Source of the DNA: Pararhizobium polonicum
GTDB lineage: Bacteria; Pseudomonadota; Alphaproteobacteria; Rhizobiales; Rhizobiaceae
Assembly: GCF_001687365.1 (NCBI RefSeq)
Contig: NZ_LGLV01000004.1
Coordinates: forward strand, 620,001 to 684,000
Length of the DNA: 64,000 nucleotides
Reading direction: 5' to 3'
Position 1 is the first letter of the stretch. The number at the start of each line of letters is the position of its first letter. Under the pieces are notes generated by a model, which was not told the DNA's origin, did no database searches, and saw nothing but the letters and a program-made list of their open reading frames with translations. Shown here in pieces: positions 7,923 through 16,156 of the stretch. The position numbers and the translations under genes were made by a program.

Positions 7923-8756
7923 TCAATAGGCGCTGATGCCGGTGCCCTTGTAGACCTTGTCGAACTCCGCCTTGACAGTATCGTTCTGATAGGAAGAGAC
8001 CAGCGTCTTCACCCAGGCTTCGTTCTCGTTGCCGGCCTTCACAGCGATGAAGTTGCGGTAAGGATTGTCATCGACCGGCTCCTGGGCGATGCGCTCGGCC
8101 GGCGAAAGTCCGCTCTTCAACGCCCAGTCGGTGTTGACGACGGCGGCGTCGAGGTCCTCGATCGCGCGGCCGACAACGCCGGCGTCCAGTTCCTTGATTT
8201 CGACCTTCTTCGGATTTTCAACGATATCGGCGATGGTCGCCAGGATACCGGTGCCGTCCTTGAGCTTGATGATGCCCTCGTTCTGCAGCACGCGCAGCGC
8301 CCGGCCCTCGTTCGACGGGTCGTTCGGCACGCCGATCACGGCCCCTTCCGGCAGCTCGGCGATTGTCTTGAACTTCTTGGTGTAAAGGCCGATCGGCCAG
8401 ACGCCGGTATAACCGACCTTGACGATATGATAGCCGTGCTGCTTGATCTGGTTGTCGAGATAGGGCTGATGCTGGAAGGCATTGGCATCGACTTCGCCGC
8501 GTTCCAGCGCCTCGTTCGGCTGGGTGTAATCATTGAAGACGACGGTCTCGATCGTCAGGCCCTGCTTGGCGGCTTCCGCGGTGACGACGCGCCAGACATC
8601 CTCGTCCTCGCCGCTGATGATGCCGACCTTGATCGACTTGTCTTCGGCAAAGCTTGCGGACGGCGCAGCAAAGCCGGCGATGGCAGCTGCGGAAACGGCA
8701 AGAGCGGTCAGGGCCGCGCGGCGCGAAAGGGTGTGAAAGATGGTCTTTTTCGTCAT
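7923..8756 (-). CDS. metQ: MetQ/NlpA family substrate-binding protein
   Basis: A 277-residue binding protein of the NlpA/MetQ family. The N-terminal signal peptide (MTKKTIFHTLSRRAALTAL...) ends near ASFAEDK and has no lipobox cysteine, so the mature protein is probably soluble in the periplasm instead of lipid-anchored. Family blocks include NDYTQPNEALERGEVDANAFQHQPYLD and VGYTGVWPIGLY, with NDPSNEGRAL further on. The start follows AGGACGGGACAGACA. The likely ligand is methionine or a related sulfur compound. No SAM riboswitch was recognised upstream. Confidence 0.9.
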   Translation of the reverse strand: MTKKTIFHTLSRRAALTALAVSAAAIAGFAAPSASFAEDKSIKVGIISGEDEDVWRVVTAEAAKQGLTIETVVFNDYTQPNEALERGEVDANAFQHQPYLDNQIKQHGYHIVKVGYTGVWPIGLYTKKFKTIAELPEGAVIGVPNDPSNEGRALRVLQNEGIIKLKDGTGILATIADIVENPKKVEIKELDAGVVGRAIEDLDAAVVNTDWALKSGLSPAERIAQEPVDDNPYRNFIAVKAGNENEAWVKTLVSSYQNDTVKAEFDKVYKGTGISAY

Positions 8757-9027
8757 TGTCTGTCCCGTCCTGTTCTATGAGGCATCGCCCCGGAGTAGGA
8801 GAACTATCGCAAAAACAATCGCGGGCGGCGAAGTACGAACGCCTCTCATCGGATGACGTGCGGGAAAACTCTTGCAAGGGGCCGGCGGTTTTCGGACACA
8901 AATTTCCACAAAAACGATAGACTAATGAATTCGGCCGGTTTTACCCTCCTGACGACACCGGCATTGCCTTCAATGGAGGCAAACTCCATGTCAGAATGAT
9001 GATTTGATAGGCAATGCGAGGATAAAG

Positions 9028-9456
9028 ATGGCAGACGTGAAGACGAAATCGAGACCGACGGGGGCAACCGCCATTCTGGGCCGGACCGGATTTCCCCATG
9101 TGACGTCGGCAACCGGAGGCGAAATTCAGATCGTCACGGGCCCATCGCAACCGGGCTTCAACCCGCTCGATCTGCTCTACGCATCGCTGTCGGCCTGCCT
9201 GACGATGAGTGCCCGCATCGCCGCGAGCCAGATGGGCGTCCTCGACAGGCTGAGCGAAATCACCGCCGAGGTCACCGGCGAAAAGGCCACCGAGGGCCTT
9301 TCGAGGATCCGGAACTTCAATATCGTCTTCACGATCAGGGGCGATATCGATGACGATACGCGCCACGCCATCGCCCGCGCCGCGGAAGACGAAATCTGCA
9401 CCGTCAGCAACACGATACGCGGCAATCCCGATCTCTCGACGACGGTTCGCGGATAG
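9028..9456 (+). CDS. OsmC family peroxiredoxin-like protein
   Basis: A 142-residue OsmC-fold protein. The two reactive cysteines of the family are visible: Cys57 in LSACLTMS and Cys124 in EDEICTVSN. Family members reduce organic hydroperoxides or are of unknown function (YhfA/OsmC group). GCGAGG 7 bases before the ATG at 9028 supports that start over the in-frame ATG at 9004. It is divergent from metQ and separated from ugd by a 160-base gap. Confidence 0.88.
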   Translation: MADVKTKSRPTGATAILGRTGFPHVTSATGGEIQIVTGPSQPGFNPLDLLYASLSACLTMSARIAASQMGVLDRLSEITAEVTGEKATEGLSRIRNFNIVFTIRGDIDDDTRHAIARAAEDEICTVSNTIRGNPDLSTTVRG

Positions 9457-9616
9457 ATCGCCGGCAAGCCACTTTTACATGCGGCATTGGCAAGGCGCCC
9501 GTGTTTGACTATGGATGCCGCCACGCGCGCTCCAGGCCGACATGAAAATGGGCCAATATGAAACTGGGCCGGTATGAAACCGGATGCGCGTGCGCGATGT
9601 CATTCTGGAGTGTGTC

Positions 9617-10924
9617 ATGAAAATCACGATGATCGGTGCCGGTTATGTCGGTCTTGTCTCCGGCGTTTGTTTTGCCGATTTCGGCCATGAAGTCGTCTGC
9701 ATCGACAAGGACGCGGGCAAGATCGAGGCATTGCTGGCCGGGCGCATCCCGATCTTCGAGCCCGGCCTCGAGCAGCTGGTGGCCGAGAACGTCAAGGACG
9801 GGCGGCTGAGCTTCACCACCGATCTTGCAACCAGCGTCTCGCAGAGCGACGTGATCTTCATCGCCGTCGGCACGCCTTCGCGGCGCGGCGACGGCCATGC
9901 CGACCTTTCGTATGTCTACGATGCCGCCCGCGAGATTGCCGCGCATGTGACCGGCTTCACCGTCATCGTCACCAAGTCGACCGTTCCGGTCGGCACCGGC
10001 GACGAGGTCGAGCGGATCATGCGCGAAACCAATCCGGACGCCGATATCGCCGTCGTCTCCAATCCGGAATTCCTGCGCGAGGGTGCCGCCATCGACGATT
10101 TCAAGCGGCCCGACCGCATCGTCATCGGGCTGAATGACGAGCGCGCCCGGGGCGTGATGACCGAGGTCTACCGGCCGCTCTATCTCAACCAGTCGCCGCT
10201 TCTCTTCACCACCCGGCGCACCTCCGAGCTGATCAAATATGCCGGCAACGCCTTCCTCGCCATGAAGATCACCTTCATCAACGAAATGGCGGACCTTTGC
10301 GAAAAGGTCGGCGCCAATGTGCAGGAGGTTGCCCGCGGCATCGGTCTCGACGGCCGTATCGGCGGAAAATTCCTGCATGCCGGTCCGGGTTATGGCGGCT
10401 CCTGCTTTCCGAAAGACACGCTGGCGCTGGTCAAGACCGCGCAGGACCATGACAGCCCCGTGCGCCTGATCGAGACCGTCGTTTCCGTCAACGACAACCG
10501 CAAGCGCGCCATGGGCCGCAAGGTGATCGCCGCTGCCGGCGGCGATGTGCGCGGCAAGAAGGTGGCCGTGCTCGGCCTCACCTTCAAGCCCAATACCGAT
10601 GACATGCGCGACAGCCCGGCCATTGCCGTCATCCAGGCGCTGACCGACGCTGGCGCCATCGTCACCGGCTACGATCCGGAAGGCATGGACAATGCCAAGC
10701 ATGTGATCGACGGTATCACCTATGCCGGCAATCCCTACCAGGCGGCCGAGGGCGCCGATGCGCTCGTCATCGTTACCGAATGGAACGAGTTCCGCGCGCT
10801 CAATCTGGATCGCCTGAAGACGCTGATGAACACGCCGATCCTCGTCGATCTCAGAAACATCTACCAGTCCGGCGAAGTGACGAAACACGGCTTCACCTAT
10901 ACCAGCATCGGCCGGCCGGAATAG
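9617..10924 (+). CDS. ugd: UDP-glucose 6-dehydrogenase (RkpK-like)
   Basis: A 435-residue enzyme that oxidises UDP-glucose to UDP-glucuronate with two NAD+. The NAD-binding motif [10 protein letters not shown] opens the protein, and KSTVPVGTG and [10 protein letters not shown] follow. The catalytic cysteine lies in [13 protein letters not shown] near residue 260. MKITMIG at 9617 matches the family start; the in-frame ATG at 9584 adds 11 unlikely residues. In Sinorhizobium the homologue rkpK works with lpsL, the next gene here, to make UDP-galacturonate for lipopolysaccharide and capsule. Confidence 0.95.
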   Translation: MKITMIGAGYVGLVSGVCFADFGHEVVCIDKDAGKIEALLAGRIPIFEPGLEQLVAENVKDGRLSFTTDLATSVSQSDVIFIAVGTPSRRGDGHADLSYVYDAAREIAAHVTGFTVIVTKSTVPVGTGDEVERIMRETNPDADIAVVSNPEFLREGAAIDDFKRPDRIVIGLNDERARGVMTEVYRPLYLNQSPLLFTTRRTSELIKYAGNAFLAMKITFINEMADLCEKVGANVQEVARGIGLDGRIGGKFLHAGPGYGGSCFPKDTLALVKTAQDHDSPVRLIETVVSVNDNRKRAMGRKVIAAAGGDVRGKKVAVLGLTFKPNTDDMRDSPAIAVIQALTDAGAIVTGYDPEGMDNAKHVIDGITYAGNPYQAAEGADALVIVTEWNEFRALNLDRLKTLMNTPILVDLRNIYQSGEVTKHGFTYTSIGRPE

Positions 10925-10973
10925 GCAGCGACAGGTCCCGGTTGGGGGCGGACAAGACAAGCAAGGAGCCGGT

Positions 10974-11978
10974 ATGCGCTATCTGATCACGGGAACGGCA
11001 GGGTTCATCGGATTTCACCTGGCCAAACGGCTGCTCGACGACGGCCATTTCGTGACCGGCTTCGACGGCATGACGCCCTATTACGATGTCCGGCTGAAGG
11101 AACGCCGCCACGCGATCCTCGCCCGCTCGAACGGCTTTAGGCCCGTGATCGGCATGCTGGAGGACAGAAGCGCGCTGGAAAAGGCCGCCGAAATCGGCGA
11201 ACCCGACGTCATCGTCCATCTCGCGGCGCAAGCGGGCGTGCGCTACAGCCTGGAAAATCCGAAGGCCTATGTCGATTCCAACCTGATCGGCTCCTGGAAT
11301 ATCCTGGAACTGGCCAAGGCCGTGCAGCCGAAACACCTGCTGCTTGCCTCCACCTCCTCGATCTACGGCGCCAACGAAAAGATCCCGTTTGCCGAGACCG
11401 ACCGGGCCGACGAGCCGATGACGCTCTATGCCGCCACCAAGAAATCGAGTGAACTGATGGCGCACAGCTATGCCCATCTCTACGGCGTGCCGACAACGGC
11501 CTTCCGCTTCTTCACCGTCTACGGCCCCTGGGGCCGCCCGGACATGGCGCTGTTCAAGTTCGTCGATTGCATCCTCAACGGCCGGCCGATCGAAATCTAC
11601 GGCGAAGGCCGCATGAGCCGCGACTTCACCTATATCGACGACCTCGTCGAAGGCATCGTCCGGTTGATGGACGTGGTGCCGGCGCAGGACAACCGCGTCG
11701 AGGCAATCGATACCCTCTCGCACCATGCGCCGTTCCGCATCGTCAATGTCGGCGCCGGCCAGCCGGTCGAGCTGATGCGTTTCGTCGAGACAGTCGAGGC
11801 GGCTGTGGGCCGCCCGGCGATCCGCGCCATGCTGCCGATGCAGCAGGGCGACGTTCCGCGGACCTTTGCCGCCCCCGAACTGCTCAACGCGCTGACCGGC
11901 TTTACGCCATCCATCTCGGTGGAAGAGGGCGTGAAACGTTTCGTCGACTGGTATCGCGCTGAAATAACGGCGGCCTGA
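10974..11978 (+). CDS. lpsL: UDP-glucuronate 4-epimerase
   Basis: A 334-residue extended-SDR epimerase. The cofactor motif is [12 protein letters not shown]. The catalytic triad is visible as Ser-Ser-x-Tyr-Gly in STSSIYG plus YAATKKS (Tyr-x3-Lys). [15 protein letters not shown] is typical of UDP-glucuronate epimerases such as LpsL. It converts the Ugd product to UDP-galacturonate, the donor for galacturonic acid in rhizobial LPS cores. The 49-base spacing after ugd fits an operon. A terminator-like hairpin follows. Confidence 0.93.
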   Translation: MRYLITGTAGFIGFHLAKRLLDDGHFVTGFDGMTPYYDVRLKERRHAILARSNGFRPVIGMLEDRSALEKAAEIGEPDVIVHLAAQAGVRYSLENPKAYVDSNLIGSWNILELAKAVQPKHLLLASTSSIYGANEKIPFAETDRADEPMTLYAATKKSSELMAHSYAHLYGVPTTAFRFFTVYGPWGRPDMALFKFVDCILNGRPIEIYGEGRMSRDFTYIDDLVEGIVRLMDVVPAQDNRVEAIDTLSHHAPFRIVNVGAGQPVELMRFVETVEAAVGRPAIRAMLPMQQGDVPRTFAAPELLNALTGFTPSISVEEGVKRFVDWYRAEITAA

Positions 11979-11984
11979 CCAGGA

Positions 11985-12014
11985 CGGGCCTGGCCAAGAC
12001 TGGCCGGCCCGCTT
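11985..12014 (+). terminator. Terminator-like hairpin after lpsL
   Basis: CGGGCCTGGCCA (11985-11996) pairs with TGGCCGGCCCG (12001-12011) as an 11-bp stem with one bulged T and an AGAC loop, 7 bases after the lpsL stop. Only a short CTTTC follows, so efficiency is uncertain. Confidence 0.55.
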
Positions 12015-12161
12015 TCAAGCATATCCGCCGCGTGTATTTGACGCCGCAGAAAGGGTGTCGCCGTCTTGCATCCGGCCCGGCGCACTGTGCATCGCACACG
12101 CTGCCGTTGCTGCAATGCACAATTCAACGGCGTTCGAAGCCAATTTGTCAGTCGCGTCCGA

Positions 12162-12210
12162 GCGTTATCCGGATAACGCCTTGACATCGGCCATAAGAAG
12201 ATCCTAATGT
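12162..12210 (+). promoter_or_regulatory. 18-bp palindrome abutting a promoter
   Basis: GCGTTATCC/GGATAACGC (12162-12179) is a perfect palindrome with no spacer. One base after it begins TTGACA (12181-12186), an ideal -35, followed after 18 bases by TAATGT (12205-12210). The palindrome placement is that of an operator or activator site. The downstream gene encodes a small secreted protein. I do not recognise the site as that of a known regulator. Confidence 0.6.
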
Positions 12211-12273
12211 GGTTAGTATATATTTAATGCCATAGCGATCTCCAATTTCATTCCATTTTTATAGGGGTTCATA

Positions 12274-12690
12274 ATGCTGAAACGGTCTTTGTTGATTTCG
12301 ACTCTTGCGCTTTGCGCTTCTCTCTCTTTTGTCCCGGCGCAGGCCGCACCGTCGACCGCGGCAATCTCCGGTCTCGCCAGCTGCTCGAGCGCCTGCGTTG
12401 CGCAGGCTCAGGCTCTTGTTGCTGAAATCAATGCGATGCCGGCCGGCCCCGCCAAGGACAAGCTGCTTTTGGCGCTGGTCAAATCGATCGGCGCGCTCGC
12501 AATCGCAAATCCTCAATTGTCGGTGGCGCTCGCCAGCGTGGCTGAGGATGCCAAGGCAGGACTCAGCGCGGCAGCCGCCGCTGCCATCCCCTTCATTGAT
12601 CAGGTCGTCGCCGCCCTGGCGGCAGGCACCCCCGGTGCAGCTACCGCCGCTCTGGGCGATGCCGGCTTCGGTGACGATCCGGCCAGCTGA
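12274..12690 (+). CDS. Small secreted Ala-rich protein, unknown function
   Basis: A 138-residue exported protein. The signal peptide MLKRSLLISTLALCASLSF ends with a clear VPAQA-AP cleavage site. The mature part of about 113 residues begins with two close cysteines (SCSSAC) that could form a disulfide. It continues with Ala-rich amphipathic helices and ends with a short GFGDDPAS tail. AGGGG seven bases upstream supports the ATG. It is a single gene with its own promoter and a strong terminator, between two polysaccharide loci. No family is recognised; a cell-surface or secreted role is inference. Confidence 0.75.
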   Translation: MLKRSLLISTLALCASLSFVPAQAAPSTAAISGLASCSSACVAQAQALVAEINAMPAGPAKDKLLLALVKSIGALAIANPQLSVALASVAEDAKAGLSAAAAAAIPFIDQVVAALAAGTPGAATAALGDAGFGDDPAS

Positions 12691-12711
12691 TCTGGCGTCC
12701 CTTCAGGAGAA

Positions 12712-12736
12712 GGCGCCCTTCCCGGGCGCTTTTTTT
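12712..12736 (+). terminator. Rho-independent terminator
   Basis: GCGCCC (12713-12718), a TTCCC loop, GGGCGC (12724-12729), then seven Ts. It lies 22 bases after the small secreted protein gene. Confidence 0.9.
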
Positions 12737-12826
12737 ATGCCGTTCCTTTGCCACCCGCGCGGACTGCCCGTACTGGCTTGCGCACTGCAACGGAACTGTG
12801 GTTACCTTGGCTGACGCCAGATCGTG

Positions 12827-12853
12827 CCGGACATCGAAATATACGATGTCCGG
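12827..12853. promoter_or_regulatory. Dyad CCGGACATCG-N7-CGATGTCCGG upstream of polysaccharide operon
   Basis: Two perfect 10-bp arms flank AAATATA. The dyad is 160 bases before the next gene start, within a 322-base gap (12691-13012) that otherwise holds the preceding terminator and a weaker GATCCTG/CAGGATC repeat (12929-12948). The AT-rich centre and length suit a protein-binding operator. No cognate regulator is adjacent. Confidence 0.45.
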
Positions 12854-13012
12854 TAGACGCCCTCGAATACAATTGCAGCCATATTTCCAGCCCGACCGGC
12901 CGTCCCGACGGCGCAAGCGTCAACCCGCGATCCTGATTTGGCAGGATCCGGTGTCCATTGTTTTTTAAGAAGAAGCAGGGTTTTTCCGCTGCAAAACATC
13001 CATCTGAGCGGT

Positions 13013-13717
13013 ATGAATGACATCTCTAAGGCCCGCCAGAAACGGCACTCCATGGTAAAGCAGAGAAAATGGATCGCGATGGCCTGCTGCCTGCTGATTT
13101 CGGTGGCAAGCGGCTACGGATTGTGGCGCGAACTGGCACCGTTTCTGGCCAAGCCTATCGAGCAGGCGCTGGCCGCGGATGACTTTTCCGGTGAAAATTT
13201 TGATTTCGGCCTGTCCTCCTATTCGAAGACGCTGGCGATGAAGGACTGTTTCCGCATCACCATGGCCTATAGCAACCTCGACATGATCGAAGAACCGACG
13301 CGCAATGTGGTCTCGACATGCGCCAGCCGAGCCGCCGACATCGTTGCCACGACACCGACGGACTCCTTCGCCTGGCTTACGCGTGCCGCGGCGTCCGCCC
13401 GCCTGCTTGCGGATAAGGATTTCAACGACGCCCTGCAACAATCGCAGCTGACGGGACCCAACGAGCAATGGATCGCCCGGCTTCGCGTCAATCTGGCGGA
13501 AACCTATTTTCCGCAGTTGAACGCGCAGTCAGTGAAATCGGAAGAGGCCGATCTGCGGCTGCTTGCCAGCAGCGAAAGGGGCGTTCAACTGATCGCTCAG
13601 CGCTATATTTCCAATCCGGATTTCCGGGCGCGGATCACGGCGGTCGTCGAGCAGATGCCACAGGACCGGCAGATCGTCTTTCTGAAAACCGTCAAGAAAT
13701 CGATGGGCAAAGGATGA
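13013..13717 (+). CDS. Membrane-anchored protein of polysaccharide operon, unknown
   Basis: A 234-residue protein with one N-terminal membrane segment (IAMACCLLISVASGYGLW, about residues 21-40). A mostly helical periplasmic part follows, containing three cysteines. The C-terminal half (SFAWLTRAAASARLLADKD...) looks like short helical-pair repeats. No domain is recognised. ATG 13013 has GAGCGG upstream; the frame is open from 12938 and another ATG lies at 13052. It stands 118 bases before the O-antigen ligase gene and in the same direction, so it probably serves polymer assembly. Confidence 0.7.
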   Translation: MNDISKARQKRHSMVKQRKWIAMACCLLISVASGYGLWRELAPFLAKPIEQALAADDFSGENFDFGLSSYSKTLAMKDCFRITMAYSNLDMIEEPTRNVVSTCASRAADIVATTPTDSFAWLTRAAASARLLADKDFNDALQQSQLTGPNEQWIARLRVNLAETYFPQLNAQSVKSEEADLRLLASSERGVQLIAQRYISNPDFRARITAVVEQMPQDRQIVFLKTVKKSMGKG

Positions 13718-13835
13718 TCCGGCTTTACGCTCGCCACCCCCGATCGCGGCCGGACATCGGGACTGCGCCAGAGATCAACGCCGAAGACCTGCAGGGAGGC
13801 CTTCGCGCCGGCTCTGCGCGGACGGGCCCGAGACC

Positions 13836-15245
13836 ATGAAGAAAACGGCACGCTACCATTCCGACCGGTTCCGGCTGAACAACCAGATGATGTGGCCGAT
13901 CCTGCTTGTCGTCTTCCTCTCGCCGCTTGCCTTCGGCAGCACCAAGCCATCCTTCTGGCTTTTGTGGTCGATGGTGATCTCGCTCTGCGGAGCCGTTCTT
14001 TTCGGCCGCATGGCGGCGTCCGGGGCCCGGTTCCGGATCGCGCCCCGCAATCTGCCGGTGCTGTTTTCTCTCTTTGCCGCTCTCGGCGCCTATATGGTTG
14101 TTCAGGTGCTTCCGCTGGGCGCCTTCTCTCCGGCAGTTTCCAGCGTGGCCGATCCGGATACCGCCATTGCCGTCAACACGATCAGCCTGACGCCGCACGA
14201 TACGATCCTCGCGCTGACGCGCTGGGGGACCTATGGCCTCCTGTTTTTCCTGGTGCTGCAAATCACCAGCAATCCGCAGCGCGCCCGCACCTTCATCAAC
14301 CTGATCTATTGGGCCATCGTCATCCACGCCATTGTCGCGCTGCTGTTTCTGCTGCAGTTCGGCGACACCATCCTCGGCATTCCGAAATGGAAATATTTCG
14401 GCTCGGCGATGGGCGGCTTCATCAATCGCAATTCCTTCGCCACCTTTCTCGCCTTCGGCAGCGTGCTGGGCATCAACCTGATGATCGAACGGATGACCGA
14501 GAAACCATCGGGAAAAGGCGACAGCTCCGTCCTGGGCATCTATCTCGGCAAGGGCGGCGTCGTGACCATCGGCCTCGGCTGGCTGATCCTCGTCATCGCG
14601 CTTGTGGCGACGAACTCGCGCATGGGCCTGTTTGCCGCCTGCTGCGGCATGATCGCATCCATCGTCCTGGCGCTTGCCAAACGGACCGCCAACGGCAATA
14701 GAGTCGGCATCTGGGTCCTGCTGCTGGTCATCCCCGTCTTCGTCGGCCTAGGCATGTTCGGCTATGGCGCGGTCTTTCTCGAGCGGCTGGGCACGGTCGG
14801 CGAGGCCTCCGACGTCAGAATGCAGCTCTACGAGCAGGTCGTCCGCATGATCCAAACCCGCCCGCTGCTCGGCTTTGGCGGCAACAGTTTCGAATATGCC
14901 TATCCGCTGTTCCATCAGGCACCGGTCAGCTTCGATCTCGTCTGGGACAAGGCCCATTCCACCTATCTGGCGCTGTGGGCCGAATATGGTCTTATCTTCG
15001 GCAGCTTGCCGTTGCTGATCGTCGGGATCATTCTGTGGCAACTGACCACCGCCTATATGAAGGCGCCGGGCCAGGACATGCTTCTGCGATGCGGGCTCGG
15101 CGTCGTGCTTGTCGGGGCCGTGCATTCGCTGGTCGATTTCAGCCTGGAGATCGAAGCCGTGACTTTTGCTTTCGTCGCCATTGTCGCCACCGCCTGGGCG
15201 CGGCAGTTCGAACTTGGACAGTCCGGCGGCAGGGATGCGCCATGA
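13836..15245 (+). CDS. O-antigen ligase / Wzy-like polymerase family protein
   Basis: A 469-residue inner-membrane protein with about ten to twelve hydrophobic segments and a long periplasmic loop. The loop and following region hold the Wzy_C/O-antigen ligase signature: RNSFATFLAFGS, ATNSRMGLFAACCG and a late loop with PLLGFGGNSFEYAYPLF...WDKAHSTYLALWAEYG. Proteins of this fold either ligate O-antigen to lipid A or polymerise exopolysaccharide units. The tyrosine autokinase two genes downstream favours an exopolysaccharide polymerase. Its stop overlaps the next start (ATGA). Confidence 0.87.
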   Translation: MKKTARYHSDRFRLNNQMMWPILLVVFLSPLAFGSTKPSFWLLWSMVISLCGAVLFGRMAASGARFRIAPRNLPVLFSLFAALGAYMVVQVLPLGAFSPAVSSVADPDTAIAVNTISLTPHDTILALTRWGTYGLLFFLVLQITSNPQRARTFINLIYWAIVIHAIVALLFLLQFGDTILGIPKWKYFGSAMGGFINRNSFATFLAFGSVLGINLMIERMTEKPSGKGDSSVLGIYLGKGGVVTIGLGWLILVIALVATNSRMGLFAACCGMIASIVLALAKRTANGNRVGIWVLLLVIPVFVGLGMFGYGAVFLERLGTVGEASDVRMQLYEQVVRMIQTRPLLGFGGNSFEYAYPLFHQAPVSFDLVWDKAHSTYLALWAEYGLIFGSLPLLIVGIILWQLTTAYMKAPGQDMLLRCGLGVVLVGAVHSLVDFSLEIEAVTFAFVAIVATAWARQFELGQSGGRDAP

Positions 15246-16018
15246 TCCGCAGCATTCTCGATTTCCTGCGCGGCGGCGTGGCCACACCCGTACCCCCACA
15301 AAGACAGAAGCTCTTCTTCGAAGGCGGCCCGGATCACATCTATGCCATCGGCGATGTGCACGGCTGCGACGACATTCTCGGCCGCCTGGAAAATCGGATA
15401 TTCGAAGACAGCCGTAAGCGTGCCGGCACCAAATGGCTGATCATGCTCGGCGACTATGTCGACCGTGGACCCAAATCGGCCGCCGTGCTCGATCGACTGA
15501 CAAGCAAACCGCGCGCGGACATCAAGCGCTTCTGCCTTGCCGGCAACCATGAAGAGGTCATGCTCGATTTCCTGCGCAATCCATCGTCCGATCATCGCTG
15601 GCTGGAGTTCGGCGGACTGGAGACGCTCTATTCCTATGGCCTGCACAAGCTGCCAGCCAATCGCCAGGCCCTGAAGAACCTTTTGCAGGCGCGCATTCCC
15701 GGCGAGCACATCGCCTTTCTCGAATCCCTGCCATCCTTGCTGAGCATACCCGGATTTTGCTTTGTCCATGCCGGGCTTCGCGACGGTGTGGCACTCACGG
15801 AGCAGGAGGACGCAGACCTTTTGTGGCTACGCCCCACCACGTCGGCAAAAGCCGTGGCTACACATGGCGTCATTGCCATCCACGGCCACACGCCCGTGGC
15901 GGGTGTCGAGATCGGACGGGCACGGATCAACGTCGATACCGGTGCCTATATGAGCGGCATCTTGTCCGCAGTGCGTCTTTCTCGCCGCAATGCGCCAGAG
16001 ATCATCCAGTGCAGTTAA
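15242..16018 (+). CDS. PPP-family metallophosphatase
   Basis: A 258-residue calcineurin-like phosphatase of the bacterial Ser/Thr PPP type. The three metal-binding blocks are intact: GDVHG (37-41), GDYVDRG (70-76) and GNHEE (101-105). Later metal ligands are in FVHAGLR and AIHGHTPV. The start is fixed by the 4-base overlap with the ligase gene. Lying between a polymerase and a tyrosine autokinase, it may reverse phosphorylation in the assembly machinery or act on a sugar or lipid phosphate. The substrate cannot be read from sequence. Confidence 0.88.
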   Translation: MIRSILDFLRGGVATPVPPQRQKLFFEGGPDHIYAIGDVHGCDDILGRLENRIFEDSRKRAGTKWLIMLGDYVDRGPKSAAVLDRLTSKPRADIKRFCLAGNHEEVMLDFLRNPSSDHRWLEFGGLETLYSYGLHKLPANRQALKNLLQARIPGEHIAFLESLPSLLSIPGFCFVHAGLRDGVALTEQEDADLLWLRPTTSAKAVATHGVIAIHGHTPVAGVEIGRARINVDTGAYMSGILSAVRLSRRNAPEIIQCS

Positions 16019-16156
16019 GCCTGTTTGAATTTCGCAATTGTCGCCCGGCCTGAATCTGGTAGAACTTGAGATATTATACCGCATAGCAGCATATTTAAAT
16101 TAAAACTCTATTTTCACAATAACGGCGCAAGCCGTAAAGATAATGGTTGCACGATA

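Noticed and set aside
8757..9000. SAM riboswitch upstream of metQ
   Set aside because: I read the minus strand for SAM-I and SAM-II core motifs and found neither a convincing pseudoknot nor the conserved loop sequences.
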